DNA from: Ignavibacteriales bacterium CG18_big_fil_WC_8_21_14_2_50_31_20
GTDB lineage: Bacteria; Bacteroidota; Ignavibacteria; Ignavibacteriales; Melioribacteraceae
Direction of reading: 5' to 3'
DNA length: 46,772 nucleotides
Assembly: GCA_002786785.1 (NCBI GenBank)
Contig: PCUD01000142.1
Span: forward strand, 655 to 47,426
Both the position numbers and the translations under genes were made by a program. Below the pieces are notes generated by a model. It ran no database searches, had not been told where the DNA came from, and was given only the letters and a program-made list of their open reading frames with translations. This document shows positions 1 to 9,553 of this stretch, one piece after another; within the stretch, counting starts at the first letter, position 1; each line of letters starts with the position of its first letter.

Positions 1-374
<374 letters not shown>

Positions 375-444
375 TTAATTTTTTTTATTAAAACATTTTG
401 TTGGCTCAGAACACTCTTCAATATTCAATTTTTATGTAAAAGTT

Positions 445-562
445 TTCTGGTGGTTATAGCCAAGGTGAAACACCTCTTCCCTTTCCGAACAGAGAAGTTA
501 AGACCTTGAACGCCGATGGTACTGCATGGGCAACTGTGTGGGAGAGTAGGTAGCTGCCAGGA
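445..562 (+). rRNA. rrf: 5S ribosomal RNA
   Basis: About 117 nt with the usual 5S landmarks: the CCGAACAGAGAAGTTAAG block of loops B/C and the GCCGATGGTACTGC and GGGAGAGTAGGT blocks. The ends were set by helix I pairing: CTGGTGG at 447-453 pairs with CTGCCAG at 554-560 (one G-U step at each end of the inner pairs), extended by one or two pairs outside. It lies about 70 nt after the 23S gene and directly before an intrinsic terminator, so it is the last gene of the operon. Confidence 0.96.
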
Positions 563-570
563 TTTAATTT

Positions 571-607
571 AAAAACCCTAATCGATTTTCGTTTAGGGTT
601 TTTTTAT
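571..607 (+). terminator. Intrinsic terminator of the rRNA operon
   Basis: AAAAACCCTAA (571-581) and TTAGGGTTTTT (593 on) form a stem of about 11 bp around a loop of about 11 nt, followed by a run of T. It begins nine bases after the 5S gene, the expected place for rRNA operon termination. Confidence 0.9.
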
Positions 608-689
608 TTTAAATAAAATATAATTAGCATAGAATTATTTTACTTGTTATTATTGTTAAAATATTTTAATTCATTTCGTAGAGGTAAAA

Positions 690-1304
690 ATGTCATTTCC
701 TAAATCTTTTTATAGATGGCGCCCGCATCCTTGGCATGGGTTGGAGGTAGGGGAAAATGCTCCTGAATTTGTAAATGCATATATAGAAATAACGCCATTT
801 GATTTAGTTAAATATGAAGTAGATAAATATACTGGATTTATGCATGTAGATCGTCCTCAGAGAAGTTCATCGCATCCCCCTGCATTGTACGGTTTTATTC
901 CTAGAACATATTGTGGTGAGCATACAAGCCAGTTAAATCCGATTGCTGATAAGGGTGATAGAGATCCATTGGATATTTGTGTTATTAGCGAAAGACCCAT
1001 TAGTAGAGGTGAAATTATTTTGCGTGCAAAAGTTGTTGGCGTTATTCAGGGTATTGACAATGGTGAAGCTGACGATAAAATTGTTGCAGTATTAAAAAAC
1101 GATAATATATATGGTGCTATTAGTGATATTACCGAATTACCAACTGTAATTGTTGAACGCTTAAGGCATTATTTTTTAACGTATAAATTGATTCCAGGGG
1201 AAGAAAGCAAATTTACAATTGCAAAAGTACTTGGCAAGGATGATGCTTTCAAAGTAATAGAAGCTGCAATGAAAGATTATGATGATGTTTATGGTGGTTA
1301 TTAA
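690..1304 (+). CDS. ppa: Inorganic pyrophosphatase, family I
   Basis: Soluble cytoplasmic enzyme that hydrolyses pyrophosphate to two phosphates and pulls biosynthetic reactions forward. The family I active-site residues are all visible: K41 and E43 in KYEVDK, R55 in VDRPQ, Y67 in ALYGF, and the metal-binding aspartates D90, D92 and D95 in GDRDPLD. It is longer (204 aa) than the E. coli enzyme (about 176 aa) because of an N-terminal segment with the HPWHGLEVG motif, which I associate with plant/chlamydial/chlorobial-like forms. The ATG at 690 has GAGG eight bases upstream. It is a single gene between the rRNA terminator and the convergent dnaX, whose stop is only four bases away, with no terminator between them. 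Confidence 0.95.
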   Translation: MSFPKSFYRWRPHPWHGLEVGENAPEFVNAYIEITPFDLVKYEVDKYTGFMHVDRPQRSSSHPPALYGFIPRTYCGEHTSQLNPIADKGDRDPLDICVISERPISRGEIILRAKVVGVIQGIDNGEADDKIVAVLKNDNIYGAISDITELPTVIVERLRHYFLTYKLIPGEESKFTIAKVLGKDDAFKVIEAAMKDYDDVYGGY

Positions 1305-1308
1305 ATAT

Positions 1309-2652
1309 TTATTTATATTCTTTACCTCCAAGTTCATTAATAACTGCATTAATTAAAGAATTTTCTTCTTCTGATAAATTGGTATCTACGTTAGAAAATT
1401 GGTTATTTAGTTTCTCTTGCTTATTTGGTAACTGATCTTTGCTTACTTTTTTTAGTGGAATAGGTTTATCATTTATTTCAGTTTTTGGAATTGGTTTATT
1501 AGTATTTTCTTCTTTTGGAAATATTCCCTTCTGAATATTTTCCAATAATTGGGATATTGTTGTAGTTGACTCTAATCCAATAAGATGGCTTAAAGCAATT
1601 TCTATAAATAATTTTTGATTTTGGGAATTTCTTAAATCTTTTTCCACCCTGCTTAAATATGTTAAAATTCTTAATACGTCAGATTCTGAAAAACTCCCAA
1701 TATAATTTGAATATAATAATTTTATTTGCTCAGATGATTCTACAAATGTAGTATCTTTTTTTAGAATAGTCGTTAAAATATTTCTAAAGTGTTCAACTAA
1801 TCCAGTCGTAAAATCTATATAATTCCATCCATTATCATAAACCACTTTTGATATTTCAAACGCTTGAATAAAATCTTTATTCAAAATTGAATCTGAAATT
1901 TTAAAATATAGCTCTTCATCAATAAGATTTAACATTTGTGCAACAATAGCTGCGTCAATATTTTTTCCACCAAATGAAATTACTTGGTCAAAAAGTGATT
2001 GTGCATCTCTTAAAGCTCCATCGGCTTTTTTAGCAATAAATGTTAGTGCTTGGTCATCAATTACAATTTCATCAGAAGCAGCAATTTTACTGAGCTGAAC
2101 TTTAATAGCATTTAATTCAATTCTTCGGAAATCAAATCTTTGGCAGCGAGATATTATAGTTAGTGGAACTTTATGTACATCTGTCGTTGCAAAAATAAAA
2201 ATGGCATGGGCTGGTGGTTCTTCCAAAGTTTTTAACAGAGCGTTAAATGATTCTGTGGTTAACATGTGAACTTCGTCAATGATAAAAATTTTATAGCTGC
2301 CAGAAGTTGGGGAATATTTTACAGCTTCACGCAGCGAACGAATTTCCTCAATTCGTCTGTTTGAGGCTCCATCAATTTCAATTATATCAAGTGATTGTGA
2401 GGAATTAAATGAATTACACGTTTCACAATTATTGCAAGGTTCACCATTTATACTGTTTTTACAGTTAAGTGCTTTTGCAAGTATGCGTGCAGTAGTAGTT
2501 TTACCAATACCGCGTGGACCCGCAAACAAATATGCATGAGCAATTCTATTATTAACAATTGCGTTTTTTATTGTTTTTGATATGTGTTCTTGTCCAACAA
2601 CTTCTTCAAATTTTTGTGGACGCCATTTTCTTGCAGATACAACATAATTCAT
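1309..2652 (-). CDS. dnaX: DNA polymerase III subunit gamma/tau
   Basis: Clamp-loader ATPase of the replicative polymerase. The AAA+ core is clear: Walker A GPRGIGKT at residues 45-52, zinc-module cysteines C64, C73, C76 and C79, Walker B around IIDEVHML, and the SRCQRF sensor/arginine-finger region. At 447 aa it is much shorter than E. coli tau (643 aa), so the C-terminal part that contacts helicase and polymerase is reduced or absent; the last 80 residues are low-complexity and charged. A run of seven A in the coding strand (plus-strand T7 at 1447-1453, codons 400-402) is a possible frameshift site and is listed as a finding. The msrC stop lies about 20 bases upstream, so it is probably co-transcribed with lon and msrC. 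Confidence 0.96.
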   Translation of the reverse strand: MNYVVSARKWRPQKFEEVVGQEHISKTIKNAIVNNRIAHAYLFAGPRGIGKTTTARILAKALNCKNSINGEPCNNCETCNSFNSSQSLDIIEIDGASNRRIEEIRSLREAVKYSPTSGSYKIFIIDEVHMLTTESFNALLKTLEEPPAHAIFIFATTDVHKVPLTIISRCQRFDFRRIELNAIKVQLSKIAASDEIVIDDQALTFIAKKADGALRDAQSLFDQVISFGGKNIDAAIVAQMLNLIDEELYFKISDSILNKDFIQAFEISKVVYDNGWNYIDFTTGLVEHFRNILTTILKKDTTFVESSEQIKLLYSNYIGSFSESDVLRILTYLSRVEKDLRNSQNQKLFIEIALSHLIGLESTTTISQLLENIQKGIFPKEENTNKPIPKTEINDKPIPLKKVSKDQLPNKQEKLNNQFSNVDTNLSEEENSLINAVINELGGKEYK

Positions 2653-2673
2653 TTATTATCCAATCTAATTTGT

Positions 2674-3180
2674 CTATCTTAATATAAATTTAGTAAAATC
2701 TAATGTTGCTATTAAAAAATCAATTTGTTTTTCTAAAAATAATTTGTCTATTTCTGTGAAAGAATTTTTGGAATTACTATCAATATCAAGTACACCCCAA
2801 ATTTGATTGTTTATTATTATTGGAACAACTATTTCGGACTTAGAGTTTGAATCGCAAGCAATATGACCAGGAAATTCATTTACGTCCTCAACAATAATAG
2901 TTTCTCTTTTAATAGCAGAAGTTCCACAAACACCCTTTCCAATTAAAATTTCGGTGCATGCAACATTGCCTTGAAATGGACCAAGTAATAATTTGTCATT
3001 TTCAATTATGTAAAAACCAATCCAACTTATTTTAGCAAATGATTGTTTCAAAAAGGCAATATAATTTGACATGTTACTAATTAGTTTGTCCGTTTTAATT
3101 ATTAAATGTTCCAAAATAGCTAAGCAATCTTCATATATTTCAATTTCTGATTTATTATTATTTAGTTTTATATCAATCAT
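2674..3180 (-). CDS. msrC: Free methionine-(R)-sulfoxide reductase, GAF domain
   Basis: A single-GAF-domain protein (168 aa) that reduces free methionine-R-sulfoxide in the cytoplasm. The three diagnostic cysteines of the YebR/fRMsr family are present: C75 in ACTEI, C85 in GVCGT and C109 in GHIACD, with the family phrase FPGHIACDSNSKSEI. Other GAF proteins lack this trio, so I prefer this call over a signalling GAF protein. The ATG overlaps the lon stop codon as TAATG, which suggests translational coupling between the protease and this oxidative-repair enzyme. Confidence 0.9.
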   Translation of the reverse strand: MIDIKLNNNKSEIEIYEDCLAILEHLIIKTDKLISNMSNYIAFLKQSFAKISWIGFYIIENDKLLLGPFQGNVACTEILIGKGVCGTSAIKRETIIVEDVNEFPGHIACDSNSKSEIVVPIIINNQIWGVLDIDSNSKNSFTEIDKLFLEKQIDFLIATLDFTKFILR

Positions 3181-5588
3181 TATGTCATTGCCTTTTTTTT
3201 AGAATTCAAAATATTTCCAAAAACATAAGGAAAAGCTTGTTTAATAGATGAAACAGGAATTATTTTCATTCCTTCTTTTACTTCAGCTTTAATTTCCACC
3301 AAATCTTTTTCATTTTCTGCTGGAATAAGAACTGTTTTAATTCCCCCTCTTTGTGCAGCTAATAATTTTTCATTTAGTCCACCAATTGGTAAAACTTCAC
3401 CCAAAAGAGTAATTTCGCCAGTCATTGCTACATTTGGTTTTGGTGCTTTCTTCTTAAATGCAGAATAAAGTGCCATTGTTAATGTAATTCCCGCAGATGG
3501 ACCGTCCTTTGGAATAGCACCTTCAGCTAAATGAATATGAATTTCTTTTCCTTTATGGAAATTTGGAGCCAAACCAAATTCTTTTGAATTTGTGCGCAAA
3601 TAACTAAGTGCAGCTTGTGCAGATTCCTTCATAACATCGCCAATTTGGCCAGTAAGATTTAATTTTTCGGTTCCACTCATTACTGTTGCATCAACTCTAA
3701 GTAACTCACCACCAACATTTGTCCAAGCCAAACCAGTTATACTTCCAACATTGGTTTTTGAACTTGAGTTATTCCTTTTAAATTTCTGAACCCCAAGAAA
3801 TTTTTCAATTATTGTTTCATCAAGGTTATATACCATTTTTGATTTATTGGACTTTCGCGATTTAATATCTTTAAGAACTAAGTTTCGTGCTGTTTTTCTA
3901 AAAAGTTTTGCAATTTCGCGTTCAAGATTTCTAACACCAGCTTCTCTTGTATATTCAGAAACTATTTTTTGAATTGCGTTATCAGTTAAACTAATTGAAC
4001 AATTTTTTAAACCATGTTCCTTTAATTGTTTTGGAATTATAAAGTGTTTTGCAATTTGTACTTTCTCAAAATCCAAATAACCTTGTAGTTCAATTATTTC
4101 CATCCTATCAAGCAAGGGTAGTGGAATATTATATTTAACATTTGCAGTTGTAATAAACATTACCTGAGATAAATCGTAATCCATATCAAGATAGTGATCA
4201 TTAAAAGAATGGTTTTGTTCAGGATCCAAAACTTCAAGCATTGCCGAAGAAGGGTCGCCACGAAAATCAGTACTCATTTTATCAATTTCATCTAACAAAA
4301 TCAAAGGATTTACAACACCAGCTTTTTTCATGGATTGAATAATTTTACCTGGCATTGAACCAATGTAAGTACGTCTGTGTCCTCTTATTTCAGCTTCGTC
4401 GCGTACACCACCTAAACTAATGCGAATAAAATTTCGATTTAAAGCGCGGGCAATTGATTTTCCAAGCGAAGTTTTTCCAACTCCAGGAGGTCCTACAAAA
4501 CAAAGAATTTGTCCACGCATTTGCTTAACAAGGTTTAATACTGCAATATGTTCAACAATTCGTTCTTTTGGATGCTCTAATCCAAAATGGTCTTCATCTA
4601 AAATTGCTCTAACATTATCAACATCCAAATTGTCTTTTGTCCTTTTACTCCAAGGTACATCAATTATCCAATCGAGAAAATTTCGAATAACAGTTGATTC
4701 TGGGGAGCTTGGTGGAATTTTTCGTAATTTATTAAACTCCTCGTTAGCTTTATCACGAACTGCTTTTGGAATTTTTAATTTATCTAATTTCTCTTTTAGC
4801 TTAATTAAATCTGGAGAGCCAGAATCCTCATCGCCCAATTCATCTTGTAAAATACGAATTTGCTCTTGGATAATAAACTTACGTTGTGATTTTGAAATAT
4901 TTTCTTGAACTTTGGATTCAATTTCTTTTTCAATTTTTAATATATCTACTTCGGAAAGTAAAATTTTTATAATTTCATAAATTTGGTCTCTAATAGTAAA
5001 TTTTTGCAAAATTGCTTGTTTTACTTCTATTGATTGATTTATGTTAGCAGCCACATAAAATAATTTTCTATCTGGTTCGTCAATATTTGCATAAGCATTA
5101 ATTGCTTCTGCCGGTATTGAGCGATTTATTTTTACATATTCCTTAAAAAGATTCGTCATTTGCCTAATAAGGGCTTTCATCTCCCTATGCTCATGATCGT
5201 TTGGAATTATTAAAGAAACTTCGGCTTCAAAAAAATCTTTATTTTCAGTAAACTTATTTATTTTGCCATGAATTATTCCATCTACCAATATTTTCATTAA
5301 TCCATTTGGAAGTTTCAATATTTGAATAATCTTTGCAATTGTACCTTCTTCGTAAATATCTTTAATCGTTGGATCTTCAACATTTCCTTTTTTTTGAGCA
5401 GCAAGGAATATATACTTTGAACTTTCCAAAGAAAAATTGGCAGCCCTTATTGATTGTTCTCTTCCAATAAGAACCGGAAAAATCATATAAGGAAATATTA
5501 CATTATCTCTTAAAGGTAAAACTGGTAATATTTTTGGAATTTCATCAACTATTGATTCATCTACTGTACTATTTGACAATTCAGCCAT
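3180..5588 (-). CDS. lon: ATP-dependent protease La
   Basis: Cytoplasmic AAA+ serine protease that degrades damaged and regulatory proteins. Domains in order: N-terminal LON substrate-binding domain (residues about 20-210), coiled-coil linker (about 220-300), AAA+ module with Walker A GPPGVGKT at 366-373 and Walker B LILLDEID near 429-436, and the C-terminal protease with catalytic S698 in KDGPSAG and K741 in GGLNEK. Length (802 aa) is typical of LonA. It is the first gene of the lon-msrC-dnaX run, and a Bacteroidetes-like -7 element lies about 40 bases upstream. The open frame on the opposite strand at 4420-4908 is a shadow of this gene. Confidence 0.97.
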   Translation of the reverse strand: MAELSNSTVDESIVDEIPKILPVLPLRDNVIFPYMIFPVLIGREQSIRAANFSLESSKYIFLAAQKKGNVEDPTIKDIYEEGTIAKIIQILKLPNGLMKILVDGIIHGKINKFTENKDFFEAEVSLIIPNDHEHREMKALIRQMTNLFKEYVKINRSIPAEAINAYANIDEPDRKLFYVAANINQSIEVKQAILQKFTIRDQIYEIIKILLSEVDILKIEKEIESKVQENISKSQRKFIIQEQIRILQDELGDEDSGSPDLIKLKEKLDKLKIPKAVRDKANEEFNKLRKIPPSSPESTVIRNFLDWIIDVPWSKRTKDNLDVDNVRAILDEDHFGLEHPKERIVEHIAVLNLVKQMRGQILCFVGPPGVGKTSLGKSIARALNRNFIRISLGGVRDEAEIRGHRRTYIGSMPGKIIQSMKKAGVVNPLILLDEIDKMSTDFRGDPSSAMLEVLDPEQNHSFNDHYLDMDYDLSQVMFITTANVKYNIPLPLLDRMEIIELQGYLDFEKVQIAKHFIIPKQLKEHGLKNCSISLTDNAIQKIVSEYTREAGVRNLEREIAKLFRKTARNLVLKDIKSRKSNKSKMVYNLDETIIEKFLGVQKFKRNNSSSKTNVGSITGLAWTNVGGELLRVDATVMSGTEKLNLTGQIGDVMKESAQAALSYLRTNSKEFGLAPNFHKGKEIHIHLAEGAIPKDGPSAGITLTMALYSAFKKKAPKPNVAMTGEITLLGEVLPIGGLNEKLLAAQRGGIKTVLIPAENEKDLVEIKAEVKEGMKIIPVSSIKQAFPYVFGNILNSKKKAMT

Positions 5589-5898
5589 CTATTTAAATTT
5601 CTCCATTCATAATAAATTTAGGGACTACAAAAATAGTAAAAATTCATTTCAAAGTTTATTAATAGTGAATGTTTATTTGTAAATGTATATCATGAATAAA
5701 TGAAAAAAGCAATTAGAAATAGATAACGTCTGTAATTATAAGCCAAAAGAGTGTGGTAGAAAAGTTGGTGACAAATTTACTAATTTGAAATAAACTAATC
5801 ATTTCAATAAAAATAATAAACCTAATTATTAATAGTCAGAAAACAAAAGTTTTGGTATTTTTTATTATTAATTGTTTTAAAATGTTTAAAGGAATTAT
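5589..5898. other. Divergent intergenic region between lon and the inositol monophosphatase gene
   Basis: 310 bases, very AT-rich, with no ORF above a few codons and no tRNA. It should hold the promoters of both flanking genes. Visible structure: a TAnnTTTG match for lon (5628-5635, minus strand) and a perfect 7-bp inverted repeat TTGAAAT/ATTTCAA at 5785-5791 and 5801-5807 with a 9-bp spacer, possibly an operator. The stretch at about 5722-5772 is richer in G than its surroundings and could be a decayed repeat; I cannot identify it. Confidence 0.5.
5628..5635 (-). promoter_or_regulatory. Candidate -7 element for lon
   Basis: On the minus strand this reads TATTTTTG, an exact match to the Bacteroidetes -7 consensus TAnnTTTG, about 40 nt before the lon ATG. 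A TTTG lies upstream but with only about 14 bp of spacing, shorter than usual, so the -33 partner is not convincing. Confidence 0.3.
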
Positions 5899-6666
5899 AT
5901 GATAAATAAAATTATGGGAATATCCCGTGAAGCCGGCGAAATAGTTAGAGAAGGTTTTGGGAAAAAATTGCAATTAGAATATAAAACAAATATTTCTGAT
6001 TTTGTAACAAATGTTGATAAAGCTTCAGAAAGTAAAATTATTGATTTTATAAAAAAGGAATATCCAAAACACAACATATTGGCGGAAGAGAGTGGCTCAG
6101 ATATACTAGATTCTGAATATACTTGGGTAATTGATCCACTTGATGGAACAATGAATTTTGCACATGGACTTCCAATATTTTCAGTTTCGATAGGACTAAT
6201 GAAGGAAAATGAAATTATTGCTGGTGTCGTTTATGATGTAATGAATAATATTATGTTTTCATCTGAAAAAGGTGGAGGAGCATTTCAAAATGGAAATAGA
6301 ATTCATGTAAATGGGAATTATGATTTGGAAAAATCGTTGTTAGTAACCGGATTTCCATATAATATTAAACAAAATCCTGATAATGCAATTGAGAAATTTA
6401 ACCGATTTGTTCTAAACTCACGAGGTGTTAGAAGGTTGGGCTCTGCCGCAATTGATTTATGCTATGTTGCAAATGGTATTTTCGATGGTTTTTGGGAAGT
6501 AAATTTACATCCTTGGGATATGGCTGCTGGTATGTTGCTTGTAAAAGAAGCTGGTGGAAAAATTACAGATTTTATGAATAATAAAAATTCTATTTTTTCT
6601 AAACAATTATTGGCAACAAATGGAAAAGTGCATAAAAAAATGATAAAAATATTGAATATAAATTAG
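5899..6666 (+). CDS. Inositol monophosphatase family protein
   Basis: Mg-dependent sugar or inositol phosphate phosphatase of the IMPase/SuhB fold (255 aa). Metal-binding motifs are intact: E63 and E64 in LAEESG, D79 and D82 in WVIDPLDGTMNF, and the C-terminal WDMAAG aspartate followed by EAGG. The N-terminus is a little shorter than in E. coli SuhB, but the ATG at 5899 has an AAAGGA ribosome-binding site and no good upstream alternative. The family also contains fructose-1,6-bisphosphatases and histidinol phosphatases, so the substrate cannot be fixed from sequence. It appears to be a single-gene unit; an AT-rich hairpin follows at 6737-6759. Confidence 0.88.
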   Translation: MINKIMGISREAGEIVREGFGKKLQLEYKTNISDFVTNVDKASESKIIDFIKKEYPKHNILAEESGSDILDSEYTWVIDPLDGTMNFAHGLPIFSVSIGLMKENEIIAGVVYDVMNNIMFSSEKGGGAFQNGNRIHVNGNYDLEKSLLVTGFPYNIKQNPDNAIEKFNRFVLNSRGVRRLGSAAIDLCYVANGIFDGFWEVNLHPWDMAAGMLLVKEAGGKITDFMNNKNSIFSKQLLATNGKVHKKMIKILNIN

Positions 6667-6736
6667 TGATTGTTTTTGAGTCAAAATCATCGTTTCTAAA
6701 ATATTTTAAAATTAAAGCTTAAATTTACATGAATGT

Positions 6737-6759
6737 AAACCTTTATATTTTAAAGGTTT
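6737..6759 (+). terminator. Weak hairpin after the inositol monophosphatase gene
   Basis: AAACCTTTA (6737-6745) and TAAAGGTTT (6751-6759) make a perfect 9-bp stem with a 5-nt loop. It is AT-rich and the downstream T run is poor, so termination is possible but not certain. It also overlaps the palindrome TTTACATGAATGTAAA at 6724-6739. Confidence 0.35.
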
Positions 6760-6772
6760 ATGAAAATTTTTA

Positions 6773-6803
6773 TTGAAGAAAGTAAAAAGAATTAGTATTT
6801 TTG
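6773..6803 (+). promoter_or_regulatory. Bacteroidetes-type promoter of cmk (near-leaderless)
   Basis: TTG at 6773-6775 and TATTTTTG at 6796-6803 are separated by 20 bp and match the Bacteroidetes sigma consensus TTG-N17-23-TAnnTTTG. The likely start of transcription (about 6807-6810) coincides with the cmk ATG at 6810, implying a leaderless or almost leaderless message. This supports ATG 6810 over the in-frame TTG at 6801, which lies inside the promoter element. Confidence 0.5.
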
Positions 6804-6809
6804 CATCTT

Positions 6810-7502
6810 ATGTCAAAAATAATAATTGCAATCGATGGTCCTGCAGGTTCAGGAAAAAGCACCATAGCAAAGATGGTAGCAGAAAGATTAAATTTCACTT
6901 ATCTTGATACCGGAGCTATGTATCGAGCAATTACATATCTTGCACTTCAAAAAGGAATTATTGAAAACGAAGAAGCTGTTAATAAACTTGTAAAAGCACT
7001 TGAAGTTTCTCTAAAATATGAAAATGGAGTTACAAGAGTGTTTGTTAATAACGACGAAGTTACAGATTTTATTAGATCTCCTGAAGTAAATTCAAAAGTG
7101 AGTGAAATAGCAGCTATGCCACAAGTACGTAAGGAATTGGTAAGAATGCAACAACAAATGGGAAAAGTTGGTAATATTGTTGCCGAAGGAAGAGATACAA
7201 CAACAGTTGTTTTTCCTAATGCCGATTTGAAAATTTATTTGGATGCTTCTGTAGAAATTCGCTCTGAGAGAAGACATAAAGAATATCTTGAAAAAGGTGT
7301 TGAAATTGATATAGAAGAAGTAAAAAATAATATACGAAAAAGAGATAAAATTGATAGCAGCAGAAAGACAAGTCCACTAAAAAAAGCAATAAACGCAATT
7401 GAAGTTGACTCATCTCACTTATCTGTTGAAGAAGAATTTGAAATTTTATTTGAGAATATAAAAAAAAAAATCGAATTGATAAAAAGTCAGATAAATAAAT
7501 AA
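6810..7502 (+). CDS. cmk: Cytidylate kinase
   Basis: Phosphorylates CMP and dCMP with ATP in pyrimidine nucleotide synthesis. P-loop GPAGSGKS lies at residues 10-17, followed by YLDTGAMYRA (nucleoside-binding region), AEGRDTTTVVFPNA and the SSRKTSPLKKA segment typical of Cmk. I start at ATG 6810 (230 aa): the family begins directly before IIIAIDGPAG, and the in-frame upstream TTG at 6801 sits in the -7 promoter element. rpsA follows 83 bases later; the cmk-rpsA pairing is widely conserved in bacteria and supports both calls. Confidence 0.95.
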   Translation: MSKIIIAIDGPAGSGKSTIAKMVAERLNFTYLDTGAMYRAITYLALQKGIIENEEAVNKLVKALEVSLKYENGVTRVFVNNDEVTDFIRSPEVNSKVSEIAAMPQVRKELVRMQQQMGKVGNIVAEGRDTTTVVFPNADLKIYLDASVEIRSERRHKEYLEKGVEIDIEEVKNNIRKRDKIDSSRKTSPLKKAINAIEVDSSHLSVEEEFEILFENIKKKIELIKSQINK

Positions 7503-7585
7503 TGTTAAACTAAAAAAACAAATCATTCAACTTTTTTGCTGACTTTAGAAAGAAGAATGAAAATATAAGCTTTACAGGAGGCTAA

Positions 7586-9535
7586 ATGTCTGAATTTGAA
7601 AAAGATGTACAAGAAAAAACATCTAAACAGACTAAACAGAATGAAGTTGCTATTAATAGTAAGTTTATGAACCCAGATGATTATTCAGCAAGTGAATTGG
7701 AGGAAATGGAAAAGTTCTATCAAAATTCATTTAATGATATTAAAGAAGGGGAAATTGTTACTGGTAGAATAGTTGGAATATCTGATAACTACATTAATCT
7801 AGATGTTGGTTTCAAATCTGATGGACAAATTCTTAAAAATGAGTTTTCATCTACTGAAGAATTGGTCCTTGGTGGAATGGTTGACATTGTTATTGAAAGG
7901 GTTGAAGATGAAGATGGTAACCTAATTTTAAGTAAGAAAAGAGCTGACTTCCTAAAAATATGGGATAGAATTATGAAAGCCCATGATACTGAAGAAGTTA
8001 TTCAAGGTAAAATTCTTAAAAGAATCAAAGGTGGTATGGTTGTAGACCTTCTTGGTCTTGAAGCATTTTTACCGGGTTCACAAATTGATATTCGTCCAGT
8101 AAGAGACTTTGACGCTTTTGTTGGTCAAACAATGGATTTCAGAGTTGTAAAAGTAAATGTTCCAACAGAAAATGTTGTTGTTTCTCACAAAGTTCTTATT
8201 GAAGAAACAATTGCTGATCAACGTCTGGAAATTCTTGAAGGTCTTGAAAAAGGTCAAATACTTGAAGGAATTGTTAAAGCAATTACTGATTTTGGTGTTT
8301 TTGTCGATTTAGGCGGTGTTGATGGTTTAGTTCACATTACCGATTTAAGTTGGGGAAGAATTAACCATCCAAGTGAAGTTGTTAAATTGGATGCAAAAAT
8401 TAAGGTTGTTGTAACCGATTTTGATATTGAAAGGAAAAGGATTTCACTTAGTCTTAAACAATTACTTCCACACCCTTGGGAAACAATTGAAGAAAAATAT
8501 CATCTTAACGATAAAGTTTCAGGACGAGTTGTTTCTCTTACTGATTATGGTGCTTTTATAGAAATAGAAAAAGGAATTGAAGGACTAATTCATATTTCTG
8601 AAATGAGCTGGACTCAACATATTAGTCACCCATCTCAATTTGTTTCTATGGGACAAATTATTGAAGCTGTTATTCTTAGCTTAGATAAAAACAACAAGAA
8701 AATTTCTCTTGGAATGAAACAACTGACTCCAGATCCATGGGAAGAGTTAATGAAAAAATATCCAGTTGATTCAAGACATTCAGGAACTGCTCGTAACCTA
8801 ACTAACTTTGGAGTATTCGTTGAACTTGAGCCTGGTATTGATGGATTAGTTCATATTTCTGATTTATCATGGACAAAGAAAATTCGCCACCCCGGAGAAG
8901 TTGTTAAAAAAGGAGAACAATTAGATGTGATAGTTCTTTCTATTGATACTGACCAAAGAAAAATTTCACTGGGTCACAAACAAATTAGTGAAAATCCTTG
9001 GGACGTATTTGAAAGAGAATATCCAGTGGGTAAAATTATTACTGGAAAAGTTGTAAGAATTATCGAAAAAGGATTAATTGCCGAATTAGAACATGGTGTT
9101 GATGGATTTGTTCCTGGAACACTATTATCTACTTCAAAGATTAAAAACTTTGCATATTGTTTTCCAGTTGGTAACGAATTAGAATTAATGGTTATTGAAT
9201 TTGATAAGGAGAACAAAAAAATAGTTCTTTCTGCAATTGCTGCTATTAAAACTAAAAATGTTCAAGAAATTGAAAAATATATTGAAGAACATAAATTAGA
9301 AAAAGTATCTGTTGAAGATATTCAGAATGCTGAAGGTGGAAAATTTGACGCTGCGGACTTTAAAGTCTTTGATGATCAAATTAAAAAAGTTGAAACAGAG
9401 GAAGTTATTTCTGAAGCTAAAACTGAACCAGTTGTTTCTGTAACAGAAGAAAATGCTGTTGAAGAAAATACAATCAAAGAAGTTGAGAATGAAGCTACCG
9501 AAGAAACTCAAAATTCTGAGGAAACTGATAAATAA
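7586..9535 (+). CDS. rpsA: 30S ribosomal protein S1
   Basis: RNA-binding ribosomal protein that brings mRNA to the 30S subunit, 649 aa. Six S1 (OB-fold) repeats can be read, beginning near residues 54, 138, 225, 310, 397 and 484. Repeats 3-5 carry the classic G-x-F-V-x-L/I...GL(V/I)HISxxSW signature, repeats 1, 2 and 6 are more divergent, as in other S1 proteins. The tail after about residue 560 is acidic and Glu-rich. The start has a strong ACAGGAGG ribosome-binding site eight bases ahead of the ATG, one of the best in the window. cmk lies upstream and a strong terminator follows. Confidence 0.96.
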   Translation: MSEFEKDVQEKTSKQTKQNEVAINSKFMNPDDYSASELEEMEKFYQNSFNDIKEGEIVTGRIVGISDNYINLDVGFKSDGQILKNEFSSTEELVLGGMVDIVIERVEDEDGNLILSKKRADFLKIWDRIMKAHDTEEVIQGKILKRIKGGMVVDLLGLEAFLPGSQIDIRPVRDFDAFVGQTMDFRVVKVNVPTENVVVSHKVLIEETIADQRLEILEGLEKGQILEGIVKAITDFGVFVDLGGVDGLVHITDLSWGRINHPSEVVKLDAKIKVVVTDFDIERKRISLSLKQLLPHPWETIEEKYHLNDKVSGRVVSLTDYGAFIEIEKGIEGLIHISEMSWTQHISHPSQFVSMGQIIEAVILSLDKNNKKISLGMKQLTPDPWEELMKKYPVDSRHSGTARNLTNFGVFVELEPGIDGLVHISDLSWTKKIRHPGEVVKKGEQLDVIVLSIDTDQRKISLGHKQISENPWDVFEREYPVGKIITGKVVRIIEKGLIAELEHGVDGFVPGTLLSTSKIKNFAYCFPVGNELELMVIEFDKENKKIVLSAIAAIKTKNVQEIEKYIEEHKLEKVSVEDIQNAEGGKFDAADFKVFDDQIKKVETEEVISEAKTEPVVSVTEENAVEENTIKEVENEATEETQNSEETDK

Positions 9536-9553
9536 TTATTTGTGATTATTTTT

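Noticed and set aside
4420-4908. 162-codon plus-strand open frame
   Set aside because: Antisense to the conserved ATPase region of lon; a shadow frame without independent support.
5722-5772. tRNA, sRNA or transposon end in the lon-IMPase gap
   Set aside because: Composition differs from its surroundings, but no cloverleaf, no terminal inverted repeats and no target duplication could be found; kept only as a remark on the intergenic region.
6801-6809. Upstream TTG start for cmk
   Set aside because: It lies in the -7 promoter element and adds three residues not found in the family; ATG 6810 is preferred.
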